Assembly (NCBI RefSeq): GCF_036898465.1
Contig: NZ_JARUMJ010000001.1
Coordinates: forward strand, 3,286,001 to 3,350,000
Source of the DNA: Streptomyces sp. B21-105
Lineage (GTDB): Bacteria > Actinomycetota > Actinomycetes > Streptomycetales > Streptomycetaceae
Direction of reading: 5' to 3'
Length of the DNA: 64,000 bases
Under the pieces are notes generated by a model. The model ran no database searches and was not told the origin of the DNA. It saw only the letters and a list, made by a program, of their open reading frames with translations. Position 1 is the first letter of the stretch. Each line of letters opens with the position of its first letter. Shown here piece after piece: positions 1 through 7,177 of this stretch. The translations under genes were made by a program, and so were the position numbers.

Positions 1-44
1 CACACCTCCAGAATTTCGTCCCCCAGTCCCCTGGGCCCTCGCGT

Positions 45-71
45 TTGGCACTCTTCACATGCGAGTGCCAG
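45..71. promoter_or_regulatory. CIRCE operator (HrcA-binding inverted repeat)
   Basis: The arms TTGGCACTC and GAGTGCCAG are separated by exactly 9 bases, the layout of CIRCE, the operator of the heat-shock repressor HrcA (consensus arms TTAGCACTC and GAGTGCTAA). Eight bases of each arm pair perfectly; the outermost pair is T/G. It lies just downstream of a leftward -10 hexamer, and the leftward strand carries GGAGG at bases 5-9, so the controlled gene should start immediately left of base 1. That Streptomyces carries hrcA-dnaJ2 beside hemW is known; the gene itself is not visible here. Confidence 0.85.
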
Positions 72-83
72 CGTTCCCCGGCC

Positions 84-114
84 AGTGTACGGCTGTGGGG
101 TACACCCGGGGCAA
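84..114 (-). promoter_or_regulatory. Leftward promoter, probably for hrcA
   Basis: On the minus strand TTGCCC (bases 114-109) is followed after 19 bases by TACACT (89-84), a plausible sigma-70-type promoter. Transcription would start about at the right arm of the CIRCE element, the usual position for HrcA control. Confidence 0.5.
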
Positions 115-143
115 GGTCGTGCCCGGCATGGATGCCGTGCGGT

Positions 144-149
144 TAGCGT
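144..149 (+). promoter_or_regulatory. -10 element TAGCGT, leaderless layout
   Basis: TAGCGT ends six bases before the ATG at 156 and no Shine-Dalgarno sequence lies between. This TANNNT-N6-ATG spacing puts transcription start on or next to the start codon. Confidence 0.5.
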
Positions 150-155
150 CGCGGG

Positions 156-884
156 ATGACAATGACTTGGGAAGAGCTGGGATGGGAGCGGGTCGCGGCC
201 GGAGTGGGCCGGTGCCGGCTGCCGGGCTGGGACTGCACGGTGGGGCTGGTCGTCGGGGCGGGCGCGGCGCTCGTGATCGACGCCGGATCGACCCTGGCGG
301 AGGGGTCGCTGCTGCGGGCGCAGAGTGAGGCGCTCGCCGGCGGGCGTGTGACTCATCTCGCGCTCACGCACCCCCATTTCGACCATGTGCTGGGTGCGGC
401 GGCGTTCGCCGGCGCGGAGGTGTTCGGGGCGGTGGGCATCGACTCCGTGCGGGCCGACGAACTGAGGGAGGACGCGGTCCGGCAGGGCGTCGACGAGGCG
501 GTGGCGACGGAGGCCGCGGACACGCTCGTCCGGCCCCGGCATTTCGTCTCCGGGGAGTGGACGCTCGACCTGGGCGCCGGCCGGCAGGTCCTGCTGGCGA
601 ACCTGGGCCCCGCACACTCCTCCCACGACCTGGTGGTCCTCGTCCCGGGTGCGGCGCCCGGCGAGCCCGAGACGGTCTTCTGCGGCGACCTGGTCGAGGA
701 GTCCGGCGACCCGCAGGCCGGCCCGGACGCCGTTCCGTCGCGCTGGCCCGCCGCCCTCGACCGGCTCCTCGACCTCGGCGGCGAGGACGCGCGGTACGTG
801 CCCGGTCACGGGGCCGTGGTGGACGCGGCGTTCGTGCGGGCGCAGCGGGACGCGCTCGCGGCGCGGTTCGGCGTGTCGCCGTAA
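156..884 (+). CDS. MBL-fold metallo-hydrolase
   Basis: A 242-residue metallo-beta-lactamase-fold protein, probably cytoplasmic with no signal peptide. The metal-binding signature THPHFDH gives H72, H74, D76 and H77. A later GPAHSSHD (about 150-157), CGDLVEESG (about 175) and VPGHG near the end supply the remaining histidine, aspartate and histidine ligands, so the dinuclear metal site looks complete. The length suits the glyoxalase-II-like or quinone-hydrolase-like single-domain subfamilies, but the substrate cannot be told. The start is set by a leaderless -10 element; a second ATG two codons later is possible. A DUF3097 gene follows on the same strand after 33 bases. Confidence 0.88.
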   Translation: MTMTWEELGWERVAAGVGRCRLPGWDCTVGLVVGAGAALVIDAGSTLAEGSLLRAQSEALAGGRVTHLALTHPHFDHVLGAAAFAGAEVFGAVGIDSVRADELREDAVRQGVDEAVATEAADTLVRPRHFVSGEWTLDLGAGRQVLLANLGPAHSSHDLVVLVPGAAPGEPETVFCGDLVEESGDPQAGPDAVPSRWPAALDRLLDLGGEDARYVPGHGAVVDAAFVRAQRDALAARFGVSP

Positions 885-904
885 GCCCGCAGCCGGGATT
901 CTCC

Positions 905-910
905 TATCGT
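905..910 (+). promoter_or_regulatory. -10 element TATCGT, leaderless layout
   Basis: TATCGT lies seven bases before the ATG at 918 with no ribosome-binding site between. The DUF3097 gene may therefore have its own leaderless transcript despite following the MBL gene closely. Confidence 0.45.
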
Positions 911-917
911 CATCAGA

Positions 918-1721
918 ATGCGCCAGTACTCCGCCGACCTGACCCCTCCCTGGAAGAAGCCGGCGCCGGTTCCCGAGGTCGCGGCGGAGCCCGGCCTGGT
1001 GGTGGAGGAGCCCGGCACCGGCTTCTGCGGCGCGGTGATCCGCTGCGAGGCGGGCACGGTGACCCTGGAGGACCGCTTCGGCAAGCACCGGGTGTTCCCG
1101 CTGGAGCCGCGCGGCTTCCTGCTGGAGGGCAGGGTTGTGACCCTCGTCAGACCGCCTTTTGGACCGGTACGTCCCACCCGTACCGCCTCCGGTTCGGTCG
1201 CCGTCCCCGGCGCCCGCGCCCGGGTCGCCCGCGCCGGCCGTATCTACGTCGAGGGCCGGCACGACGCCGAGCTGGTCGAGAAGGTGTGGGGCGACGACCT
1301 GCGCGTCGAGGGCGTGGTCGTGGAGTACCTGGAGGGGGTGGACGACCTGCCGTCGATCGTCGCCGAGTTCGGTCCCGGCCCGGACGCGAAGCTGGGCGTC
1401 CTGGTGGACCACCTGGTGCCGGGAACGAAGGAGTGGCGCATCGCGCAGTCGGTGACCAGCGAGCACGCCCTGGTCGTCGGACATCCGTACATCGACATCT
1501 GGGAGGCCGTGAAACCGGCGTCCCTGGGGATCGCGGGGTGGCCGCGGGTCCCGCACGGCCAGGACTGGAAGACGGGCGTGTGCCGGGCGCTGGGCTGGCC
1601 GTCGGAGAACACCGGGGCGGTGTGGCAGGCGCTCCTGAAGCGGGTGGAGTCCTACCGGGACCTGGAACCGGAACTGTTGGGATGTGTCGAGCGTCTCATC
1701 GACCACGTGACCGTGCCCTGA
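918..1721 (+). CDS. DUF3097 domain-containing protein
   Basis: A 267-residue conserved actinobacterial protein of family DUF3097, recognised from its overall sequence. The N-terminal 70 residues form a beta-rich segment (EEPGTGFCGAVIRCE). The core begins with IYVEGRHDAELVEKVWG at about residue 112, which resembles the first strand and Glu of a TOPRIM fold (hhhEG-D). It continues with EYLEGVDDLP and LGVLVDHLVPGTKE, where the DxD-like acidic positions could complete such a fold. Role unknown; a nucleic-acid or nucleotide function is only an inference from the TOPRIM-like pattern. No signal peptide or membrane segment. It converges with hemW across 135 bases. Confidence 0.85.
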   Translation: MRQYSADLTPPWKKPAPVPEVAAEPGLVVEEPGTGFCGAVIRCEAGTVTLEDRFGKHRVFPLEPRGFLLEGRVVTLVRPPFGPVRPTRTASGSVAVPGARARVARAGRIYVEGRHDAELVEKVWGDDLRVEGVVVEYLEGVDDLPSIVAEFGPGPDAKLGVLVDHLVPGTKEWRIAQSVTSEHALVVGHPYIDIWEAVKPASLGIAGWPRVPHGQDWKTGVCRALGWPSENTGAVWQALLKRVESYRDLEPELLGCVERLIDHVTVP

Positions 1722-1769
1722 GCCCTGACGCATGCCGAGCCGTTGCTTCACCGGGACCGGTGGACTGCT

Positions 1770-1785
1770 CTCCGCCCGCGCGGAG
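1770..1785. terminator. Weak hairpin between convergent genes
   Basis: A six-base-pair stem CTCCGC/GCGGAG with a CCGC loop lies between the stops of the DUF3097 gene and hemW. It is the only clear hairpin in this 135-base gap and could terminate either strand, but it is short and has no T-run. Confidence 0.3.
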
Positions 1786-1856
1786 GTGATCCGTCGATCA
1801 GTTCGTCCACGCGGCCGAGCAGGTCGTGCTCCCCGCTGTCGCGGGGGTTCGACCCC

Positions 1857-3089
1857 TCAGTCCACCAGGTCCCGCACCACCGCGTCCGCCAGCAACCGGC
1901 CCTGCAGGGTCAGCGCCGCCCGGCCCTCGTCGTAGGCCCCCTGCCGCAGCAGTCCTTCCGCGAGCGCCCGGACCGCGGCCGCGAGCCCCGCCTCCCGCAG
2001 CAGCGCCAGCGGAATGCCCTCCTTCAGCCGCAGCTCCAGCAGGATCCGCTCCACGCGGCGGTCCTCGTCCGACAGCAGCTCACGTCCCGCGCCGGGCGAG
2101 CGCCCGCCCGCCAGCGCCGCCGCGTACGCCCCCGGATGCTTGACGTTCCACCAGCGCACCCCGCCGACGTGCGAGTGCGCGCCCGGCCCCGCGCCCCACC
2201 AGTCGGCGCCGCGCCAGTACAGCTCGTTGTGCAGGCAGCGGGCCGCCCTCGACGTGGCCCAGTTGGAGACCTCGTACCAGTCGAAGCCCGCCGCCGACAT
2301 CACCTCGTCCGCGATCAGATAGCGGTCGGCGTGCACGTCGTCGTCGGTCATCGGGACCTCGCCGCGGCGGATCCTCCGGGCCAGCTGGGTGCCCTCCTCG
2401 ACGATCAGGGCGTACGCGCTGACATGGTCGGGTCCGGCGCCCAGGGCCGCCCCCAGCGAGGCCCGCCAGTCCTCGTCCGACTCGCCCGGAGTGCCGTAGA
2501 TCAGGTCCAGGTTGACGTGGTCGAAGCCCGCCGCCCGCGCCTCCGCCACACACCGCTCGGGCCTGCCCGGCGTGTGCGTGCGGTCCAGCACCTTCAGCAC
2601 GTGCTGCCGCGCGCTCTGCATGCCGAACGAGACCCGGTTGAAGCCGCCCTCGCGCAGCGCCGTCAGATAGGCGGGGTCGACGGACTCCGGGTTGGCCTCC
2701 GTCGTCACCTCGGCGTCCGCCGCGAGGCCGAACTCGTCGCGGATCGCGCCCAGCATCCGCACCAGGTCGGACGCGGCCAGCAGGGTCGGTGTGCCGCCGC
2801 CGACGAAGACCGTGCGGACCTCGCGCGGGTCGTCGCCGAGGACCTTGCGGGCCAGCCGGATCTCGTCGATCACGGTGTCGGCGTAGTTGTCGCGGGAGGC
2901 GAGGACCCCGCCGGTGCCGCGCAGCTCGGTCGCGGTGTAGGTGTTGAAGTCGCAGTACCCGCAGCGGGTCGCGCAGTACGGAACGTGCAGGTAGAACCCG
3001 AGGGGGCGGTCGGCGGCGCCGGCGAGCGCGGACGCCGGGAGCGCGCCGTCGCCGGGAACCGGCTCACCGTCGGGGAGTGCGGAAGGCAT
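1857..3089 (-). CDS. hemW: Radical SAM heme chaperone HemW
   Basis: HemW is a radical-SAM protein related to oxygen-independent coproporphyrinogen oxidase that binds heme and delivers it to apo-proteins. The cluster motif CATRCGYCDF (CxxxCxxC, near residues 39-46) lacks the extra cysteine of true HemN and is followed by NTYT, as in HemW. The SAM-binding segment FVGGGTPTLL, EANPES and GMQS also match. Length is about 410 residues, normal for the family. I chose the ATG giving MPSALPD; an ATG three codons upstream (3098) is equally possible because neither has a strong ribosome-binding site. Association with lepA is typical of actinobacteria. Confidence 0.93.
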   Translation of the reverse strand: MPSALPDGEPVPGDGALPASALAGAADRPLGFYLHVPYCATRCGYCDFNTYTATELRGTGGVLASRDNYADTVIDEIRLARKVLGDDPREVRTVFVGGGTPTLLAASDLVRMLGAIRDEFGLAADAEVTTEANPESVDPAYLTALREGGFNRVSFGMQSARQHVLKVLDRTHTPGRPERCVAEARAAGFDHVNLDLIYGTPGESDEDWRASLGAALGAGPDHVSAYALIVEEGTQLARRIRRGEVPMTDDDVHADRYLIADEVMSAAGFDWYEVSNWATSRAARCLHNELYWRGADWWGAGPGAHSHVGGVRWWNVKHPGAYAAALAGGRSPGAGRELLSDEDRRVERILLELRLKEGIPLALLREAGLAAAVRALAEGLLRQGAYDEGRAALTLQGRLLADAVVRDLVD

Positions 3090-3158
3090 ACGGCCCATTG
3101 TCCCGCACGCCCGCGGCGATCCTCGTCGGCACGGGTCCAGGACTGCGGCCGGGCCGCC

Positions 3159-4376
3159 TCAGCCCAGCAGTTCCGCCCCCAGCGGACGTCCCGGACCGGC
3201 GCCCGGCAGGACGTACGCCACCGCCGAGCCCCGCGTCTGGGTGAACGCGGACAGGTCGTCCTGTGCGGCCATCCGGCGCTGGACCCGGGCGAACAGCGCC
3301 GGATCCCGCATGAAGGCGAGGAACAGCAGGCCCTGGTCGGTGGGGCCGTCCGCGTAGGAGTAGCTGCGGCGCAGCATCCGGGCGCCGTCGTCGAGGCGCG
3401 GGCTCGCGACGCGCACGTGGGAACGCGGCGGCGTGGTGTGCCGGCCCTGAGCGTCCTTGGCGAGCGGGTCGACGTCGTCGTGCTCCGATCCTCCGTCGAG
3501 CGGGGCGCCGGTCGCGCGGCGGCGGCCGACGATCTCCTCCTGACGGTGCACGGCCAGCCGCGCGAAGTCCTCGACCCGCAGGTGGACGCGTCGCACGACG
3601 AGGTAGGTCGCGTCGCCCGACCACACCCAGCGCTCGCATTCCTCGGCGGTGGGGTTGGCGCTGCCGTTCTTGAATCCGAGCAGGTCGCGCGGGGTGCCGC
3701 CGCCGTCCGGGGAGGGCGGCAGGAAGCCCGCCTGACGCCAGCGCGGGCTCAGCGCGTCCCCCGCCAGCCGGGTCAGGGTGGCCGCGGTCGCCTCGGTGGC
3801 GTCGGACGAGTCGGCGCACAGTTGCACCAGCACGTCGCCGCCACAGCGGGCGGGGTCGAGCCGGTCGCCGGGGAACGCGGGCAGGTCGCGCAGGGCGTCG
3901 GGGACGCGCAGGCCGAGGCGGTCGGGCAGCCCGGGGCCGATGCCGAGCGTGACGGTGAGACGGGCCCCGCGGCCACCGCCGGCCTCCCTGCCCTCCCCGG
4001 CCTCCCTGCCCTCCGGGCCGATCTCCCGGGGTTCCTGGGGTTCCTGGGGTTCCTGGGGTTCCTCGGGCCCCTGGAGCCCCTCAAGGGCGCGGGTCCACCT
4101 CCCGAGCACCTCCTTCAGCTCCCGTGCGCCCGCCGTACCGCGCAGGGCGGGATCGAGGTCGTACGCGAGGATCAGCGCGGTGGCCTGTCGCGGGGTCGTC
4201 ACCCCGGCCTGGCGGCGGCGCGCCGCGTGGGCCCCGGGCCCGGGCGCGCCCGCCGGCGCATCGGCCTCGCGGGTGCATGCGGTCGCGGCGGTCGCGGTCA
4301 GCCCGATCCCGGCGCCGGCGAGCAGGACGCGTCGGCGGGTTGGCGTGTCATCTGCGGCTTTCTTCGCCTTCGGCAC
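3159..4376 (-). CDS. Tat-exported DyP-type heme peroxidase with GxxNG motif
   Basis: A dye-decolorising-type peroxidase of the EfeB-like class, 405 residues from a GTG start. That start gives PKAKK then a twin-arginine signal (TRRRVLLAG) and a cysteine after ATA, so the mature protein may be an exported lipoprotein. Proximal heme ligand H320 lies in RSHVRVASPR, and R336/R337 precede SYSY, as in the family. The distal signature GxxDG reads GFKNG, with Asn237 (codon AAC) in place of the catalytic Asp. A proline/glutamate spacer near residues 105-116 is encoded by a 9-base tandem repeat. No efeU or efeO lies beside it, so it is probably a stand-alone peroxidase, not part of an iron importer. A TATGGT hexamer 8 bases before the GTG supports this start. 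Confidence 0.9.
   Translation of the reverse strand: MPKAKKAADDTPTRRRVLLAGAGIGLTATAATACTREADAPAGAPGPGAHAARRRQAGVTTPRQATALILAYDLDPALRGTAGARELKEVLGRWTRALEGLQGPEEPQEPQEPQEPREIGPEGREAGEGREAGGGRGARLTVTLGIGPGLPDRLGLRVPDALRDLPAFPGDRLDPARCGGDVLVQLCADSSDATEATAATLTRLAGDALSPRWRQAGFLPPSPDGGGTPRDLLGFKNGSANPTAEECERWVWSGDATYLVVRRVHLRVEDFARLAVHRQEEIVGRRRATGAPLDGGSEHDDVDPLAKDAQGRHTTPPRSHVRVASPRLDDGARMLRRSYSYADGPTDQGLLFLAFMRDPALFARVQRRMAAQDDLSAFTQTRGSAVAYVLPGAGPGRPLGAELLG
4028..4063 (-). repeat. Four 9-base tandem repeats inside the DyP gene
   Basis: The unit GGGGTTCCT (plus strand) occurs four times without interruption. On the coding strand it writes a repeating Glu-Pro-Gln spacer. Because the unit is a multiple of three, copy-number change would alter spacer length without a frameshift. 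Confidence 0.9.
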
Positions 4377-4384
4377 AAAACGGG

Positions 4385-4390
4385 ACCATA
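4385..4390 (-). promoter_or_regulatory. -10 element TATGGT for the DyP gene
   Basis: TATGGT on the minus strand stands eight bases before the GTG chosen as start of the DyP gene, a leaderless or nearly leaderless arrangement. No Shine-Dalgarno sequence is present. Confidence 0.45.
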
Positions 4391-4515
4391 CATGCGCGGA
4401 GCGCGCCCGGCCCGCGTCCCTCGCCGCCCGGCTCACGCCCTTCGCGGCCCCACTCCGACCAGCCACGCCCCCCGGGCCGCCCCCGCCCCAGGGCGCCGGG
4501 ACCGCAGCGCCGCCG

Positions 4516-4547
4516 CCCCGACCACCAGCCGACCGACACCCGACCGC
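4516..4547 (+). repeat. 32-base direct repeat, copy 1
   Basis: An exact 32-base sequence beginning CCCCGACCACCAGCC; the second copy starts at 4655, 139 bases away. Similarity continues weakly past both copies (CTCGCCGCCGC followed by GGCTCCTTCG), suggesting an old duplication of about 140 bases. Confidence 0.85.
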
Positions 4548-4654
4548 GGCATCCTCGCCGCCGCACCGGCTCCTTCGCCGCTGACCGCCGAGCCCTCCGC
4601 CCACTTATCGCGCCGACCATCACCCCGGCCGACCCGGGGACCGCCGACCCGCAG

Positions 4655-4686
4655 CCCCGACCACCAGCCGACCGACACCCGACCGC
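4655..4686 (+). repeat. 32-base direct repeat, copy 2
   Basis: Exact second copy of the 32-base element that starts at 4516, in the same orientation and also non-coding. Confidence 0.85.
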
Positions 4687-4787
4687 CGCCGGCACGCCTC
4701 GCCGCCGCCCCGGGCTCCTTCGGCCGTCTCGCCGGCAATCCGAGGGCCTGTTTCGGAAGTCCCGTCTGCCCGGCGTCGAGCGGCTCG

Positions 4788-6881
4788 CTACTGCGCCTGG
4801 AGCACCAGCAGGGCGAGGTCGTCGTCGGGCGGCTCCTCACCGAACTCATGCACCAGCTGCCGGATCCGGTCCGCGATCAGCTCCGCGTCCAGTCCCGTGC
4901 AGCCCGCCAGCGCCGTCGCGAGACCGTCCTCGTCGTCGAACTGGCGCAGTCCCGAGCGCCGTTCCGTCACGCCGTCGGTAACGCACAGCAGGCTGTCGCC
5001 GGGGTGCAGTTCCAGGCTGTCGCAGGTGTAGACGACGTCCTCGACGACCCCGAGAAGGGTCTGCGGGCGGCCGGCGGTGGCGACCGCGCCGTCCGGCCCG
5101 AGCAGCAGCGGCAGCGGGTGTCCGGCGGAGGCGAGCGTGCAGCGGATGCCGCCCTCGAAGGGCGCCAGTTCGCCGTACAGGAGCGACAGGAAGCGGGTCT
5201 GCGGGCCGTCCGCGGGACCGGCGGGGCCCACGAAGGCGCGGGCTGCTGCGTCGGCCGCCTCGGTCGCGTCGTCGAGGAGGAGCTGGTTGAGGCGGTCCAG
5301 CACATCAGGGACGCCGTACCCCTCGCGGGCCAGCAGCCGCAGCCAGGGCCGCGCCAGGCCGATGACGACGGCCGCCTCCGGGCCCTTCCCCTGGACGTCC
5401 CCCACGGCGAAGCACCAGCGGCCGTCGCCCGCCGGGAACAGGTCGTAGAAGTCGCCGCTCGGCCCGCCCTGCTCGCGCGGCTCGTAGACGAGGGCGCTGC
5501 ACACGCCGGGGATCTGGGCGACCGCGCCGGGCAGCAGCCCGCGCTGCAGAACGGCGCTGATGGTGGCCTGGCGGGCGTACTGACGGGCCGCCCCGATGGC
5601 GAGCGCCACCCGGCGGCCGAGATCCTCCACGAGCCCGGTGACCTCGTCGGGGAAGACGCCCGGCCCGGCCCGTCCGAGGACCAGGGTGCCCAGCGGCCGG
5701 CCGCCGGCGATCAGCCGGTAGGCGAGCGAGGAGCCGTGCGGACCCAGCGCCGTCGCAGGCCAGGGATAGGGCTCCGGTCCCGAGCGGGGGCCGCCGTCGG
5801 GCGGGCACGGCGGGTCCTTCTCCAGGGCGCGGCGCAGCTCCTCGATGCGGTTCTCGCTGCTGTGCCAGACCCGGGCCAACCGCGGCCCCGGCCCGCCGGC
5901 CCAGTCGCCGCGGCCGCTGACCTCGTCCTCCAGCCACACCGCGCACCAGTCGGCGAGCCGCGGTACCAGCAGCTGGCCGGTCAGCGCGGCGACCAGGTCC
6001 TCGTCGAGCTGACCGGCGAGCAGGTCGGACGCCTCGGCGAGGAAGGAGAGGGCTCCGCGGTTCAGCCAGTTCGGGTCACCCCGCCGGTTCCCGCCGTTTT
6101 GGCCGTTCGGCTCGGGTTCGGGCGCGAGGACGTCGAGGAGACCGGTGAAATCGGCATGGCCTGGGTCGTGGCCGCATCCGTTGCCGTATCCGTTGCCGGG
6201 ATCATGGCTGGGGTCGTGGTCGTGGCCGAGGCAGTCGTCGCACTCGGCGTCGGCCTCGCGCGCATCGCCGGTGAGGCCCGCGCCGTCGCCCGACAGGCCC
6301 AGCCCCTCGGCGGCCGTGGCCCCGCCGCCACCGGCGAAGCCCGACTCGGCGGACTCGATGGAATCGATGGTCTCGGCGGACGGCAGCAGCCGCGCCCAGA
6401 CCGTCTTCGCTCCCCTGCGGTACGTGACGCCCCAGGCGTCCGCCAGCGTGGCGACCAGACGCAGGCCACGACCGTGCTCCGGCATGCCGTGGGGCGGATC
6501 GGGGGCGTGGTCGCGCGGGGTGCGGGAGGGGTGCCGGTCGCAGACCTCGACGACGACCGCGAGGTCGCCGTCGGGCGGGCCGGGCTCCGCCTCCAGCCGG
6601 CACACCAGCTCGACCTCGGTGCCGGCGTGGACCACGGCATTCGTGACGAGCTCGCTGACGACGAGTATCGCGTCCTCGGCAAGGCGCTCGCGCAGCTTCA
6701 CGGCGCCGGGCAGGCCGGTCGCGGCCCACTCCGACAGTGCGACGCGGATGAGGTCTCGGGCGGTGCCGGGCGCGAGGGAACTGCCGGCCAGGATCGCGCG
6801 CGCGTGCGGGAGCCCACCCGCGCGCGCGGGCGCGCCGCCGGCCCGGGAGAGGGTCTCCCGTTGCGTCGGAATGGCTCCCAT
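4788..6881 (-). CDS. SpoIIE-family phosphatase with RsbW-like kinase and GAF-like domains
   Basis: A 697-residue cytoplasmic regulator of the partner-switching type. Residues 28-168 form a histidine-kinase-like ATPase fold related to anti-sigma kinases (N-box ELVTNAVVHA at 77-86, then PEHGRGLRLV). Residues about 275-440 look like a GAF sensor domain. Residues about 470-697 are a PP2C/SpoIIE phosphatase with GDFYDLF, AVGDVQGKGPEAA and CVTDGVTE, the metal-binding aspartate segments. Such proteins switch anti-anti-sigma factors by phosphorylation and dephosphorylation; no partner gene is adjacent. The linker at 211-242 carries three Cys and six His (CDDC, HDHDPSH, CGHDPGH), unusual for the family. 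GGGGAG ahead of the ATG supports the start. Confidence 0.9.
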   Translation of the reverse strand: MGAIPTQRETLSRAGGAPARAGGLPHARAILAGSSLAPGTARDLIRVALSEWAATGLPGAVKLRERLAEDAILVVSELVTNAVVHAGTEVELVCRLEAEPGPPDGDLAVVVEVCDRHPSRTPRDHAPDPPHGMPEHGRGLRLVATLADAWGVTYRRGAKTVWARLLPSAETIDSIESAESGFAGGGGATAAEGLGLSGDGAGLTGDAREADAECDDCLGHDHDPSHDPGNGYGNGCGHDPGHADFTGLLDVLAPEPEPNGQNGGNRRGDPNWLNRGALSFLAEASDLLAGQLDEDLVAALTGQLLVPRLADWCAVWLEDEVSGRGDWAGGPGPRLARVWHSSENRIEELRRALEKDPPCPPDGGPRSGPEPYPWPATALGPHGSSLAYRLIAGGRPLGTLVLGRAGPGVFPDEVTGLVEDLGRRVALAIGAARQYARQATISAVLQRGLLPGAVAQIPGVCSALVYEPREQGGPSGDFYDLFPAGDGRWCFAVGDVQGKGPEAAVVIGLARPWLRLLAREGYGVPDVLDRLNQLLLDDATEAADAAARAFVGPAGPADGPQTRFLSLLYGELAPFEGGIRCTLASAGHPLPLLLGPDGAVATAGRPQTLLGVVEDVVYTCDSLELHPGDSLLCVTDGVTERRSGLRQFDDEDGLATALAGCTGLDAELIADRIRQLVHEFGEEPPDDDLALLVLQAQ

Positions 6882-7030
6882 GCGCTGCTCCCCGGACGGT
6901 ACGGATACCCACAGGGTGACAGACCGGTTCCGTCCATGAGCGCTGGGTCACCGAAGTGGGCCGCACGGAGCGAGAAGCGTGCTATGCGGGGGCATGCGTG
7001 TGCCCGTTGACGCACGATGACGCACGGTTG

Positions 7031-7060
7031 GGGTGGCATCCGAACATTCGGATGCCACCC
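7031..7060 (-). terminator. Perfect 14-base-pair inverted repeat
   Basis: The arms GGGTGGCATCCGAA and TTCGGATGCCACCC pair perfectly across a two-base centre. The element lies downstream of the acyl-CoA ligase and about 150 bases upstream of the SpoIIE-type gene, both leftward. A terminator for the ligase is the simplest reading, with the hairpin opening to an AACATT loop. No T-run follows. The near-continuous palindrome would also suit a dimeric regulator acting on the SpoIIE-type gene. Confidence 0.6.
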
Positions 7061-7096
7061 CTCCACTTCTCACCGGCGTGGCGCCCGCGACACGCG

Positions 7097-7177
7097 CGAA
7101 CTACGCCTCGCCCGAACTACGCCTCGTCCGAGCTGCACCTCACCCGAGCTGCACCTCACCCGAAACTACGCCTCGCG
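7097..7177 (-). repeat. 16-base tandem repeat across the ligase stop codon
   Basis: Five consecutive 16-17-base units: two of CGAACTACGCCTCGYC, two identical CGAGCTGCACCTCACC, and a fifth (CGAAACTACGCCTCGCG) that contains the stop codon of the acyl-CoA ligase at 7166-7168. The last codons and stop of that gene appear to have been copied downstream and then diverged in pairs. Confidence 0.9.

Larger units (their letters stand above)
4391..4787. other. 400-base non-coding stretch with repeats
   Basis: Between the SpoIIE-type gene and the DyP gene, both leftward, there is a strongly C-rich stretch with no convincing gene. Its only structure is a pair of direct repeats (listed separately) embedded in degenerate CCGCCGACC-like sequence, plus the DyP -10 element at its left end. 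Several frames are open here but show no recognisable protein and lack coding bias. Confidence 0.6.

Noticed and set aside
1743..7010. A very long open frame on the plus strand opposite hemW, the DyP gene and the SpoIIE-type gene
   Set aside because: It is antisense to three recognised genes and rich in Arg/Gly/Pro without any domain. Long antisense frames are a by-product of GC-rich third positions.
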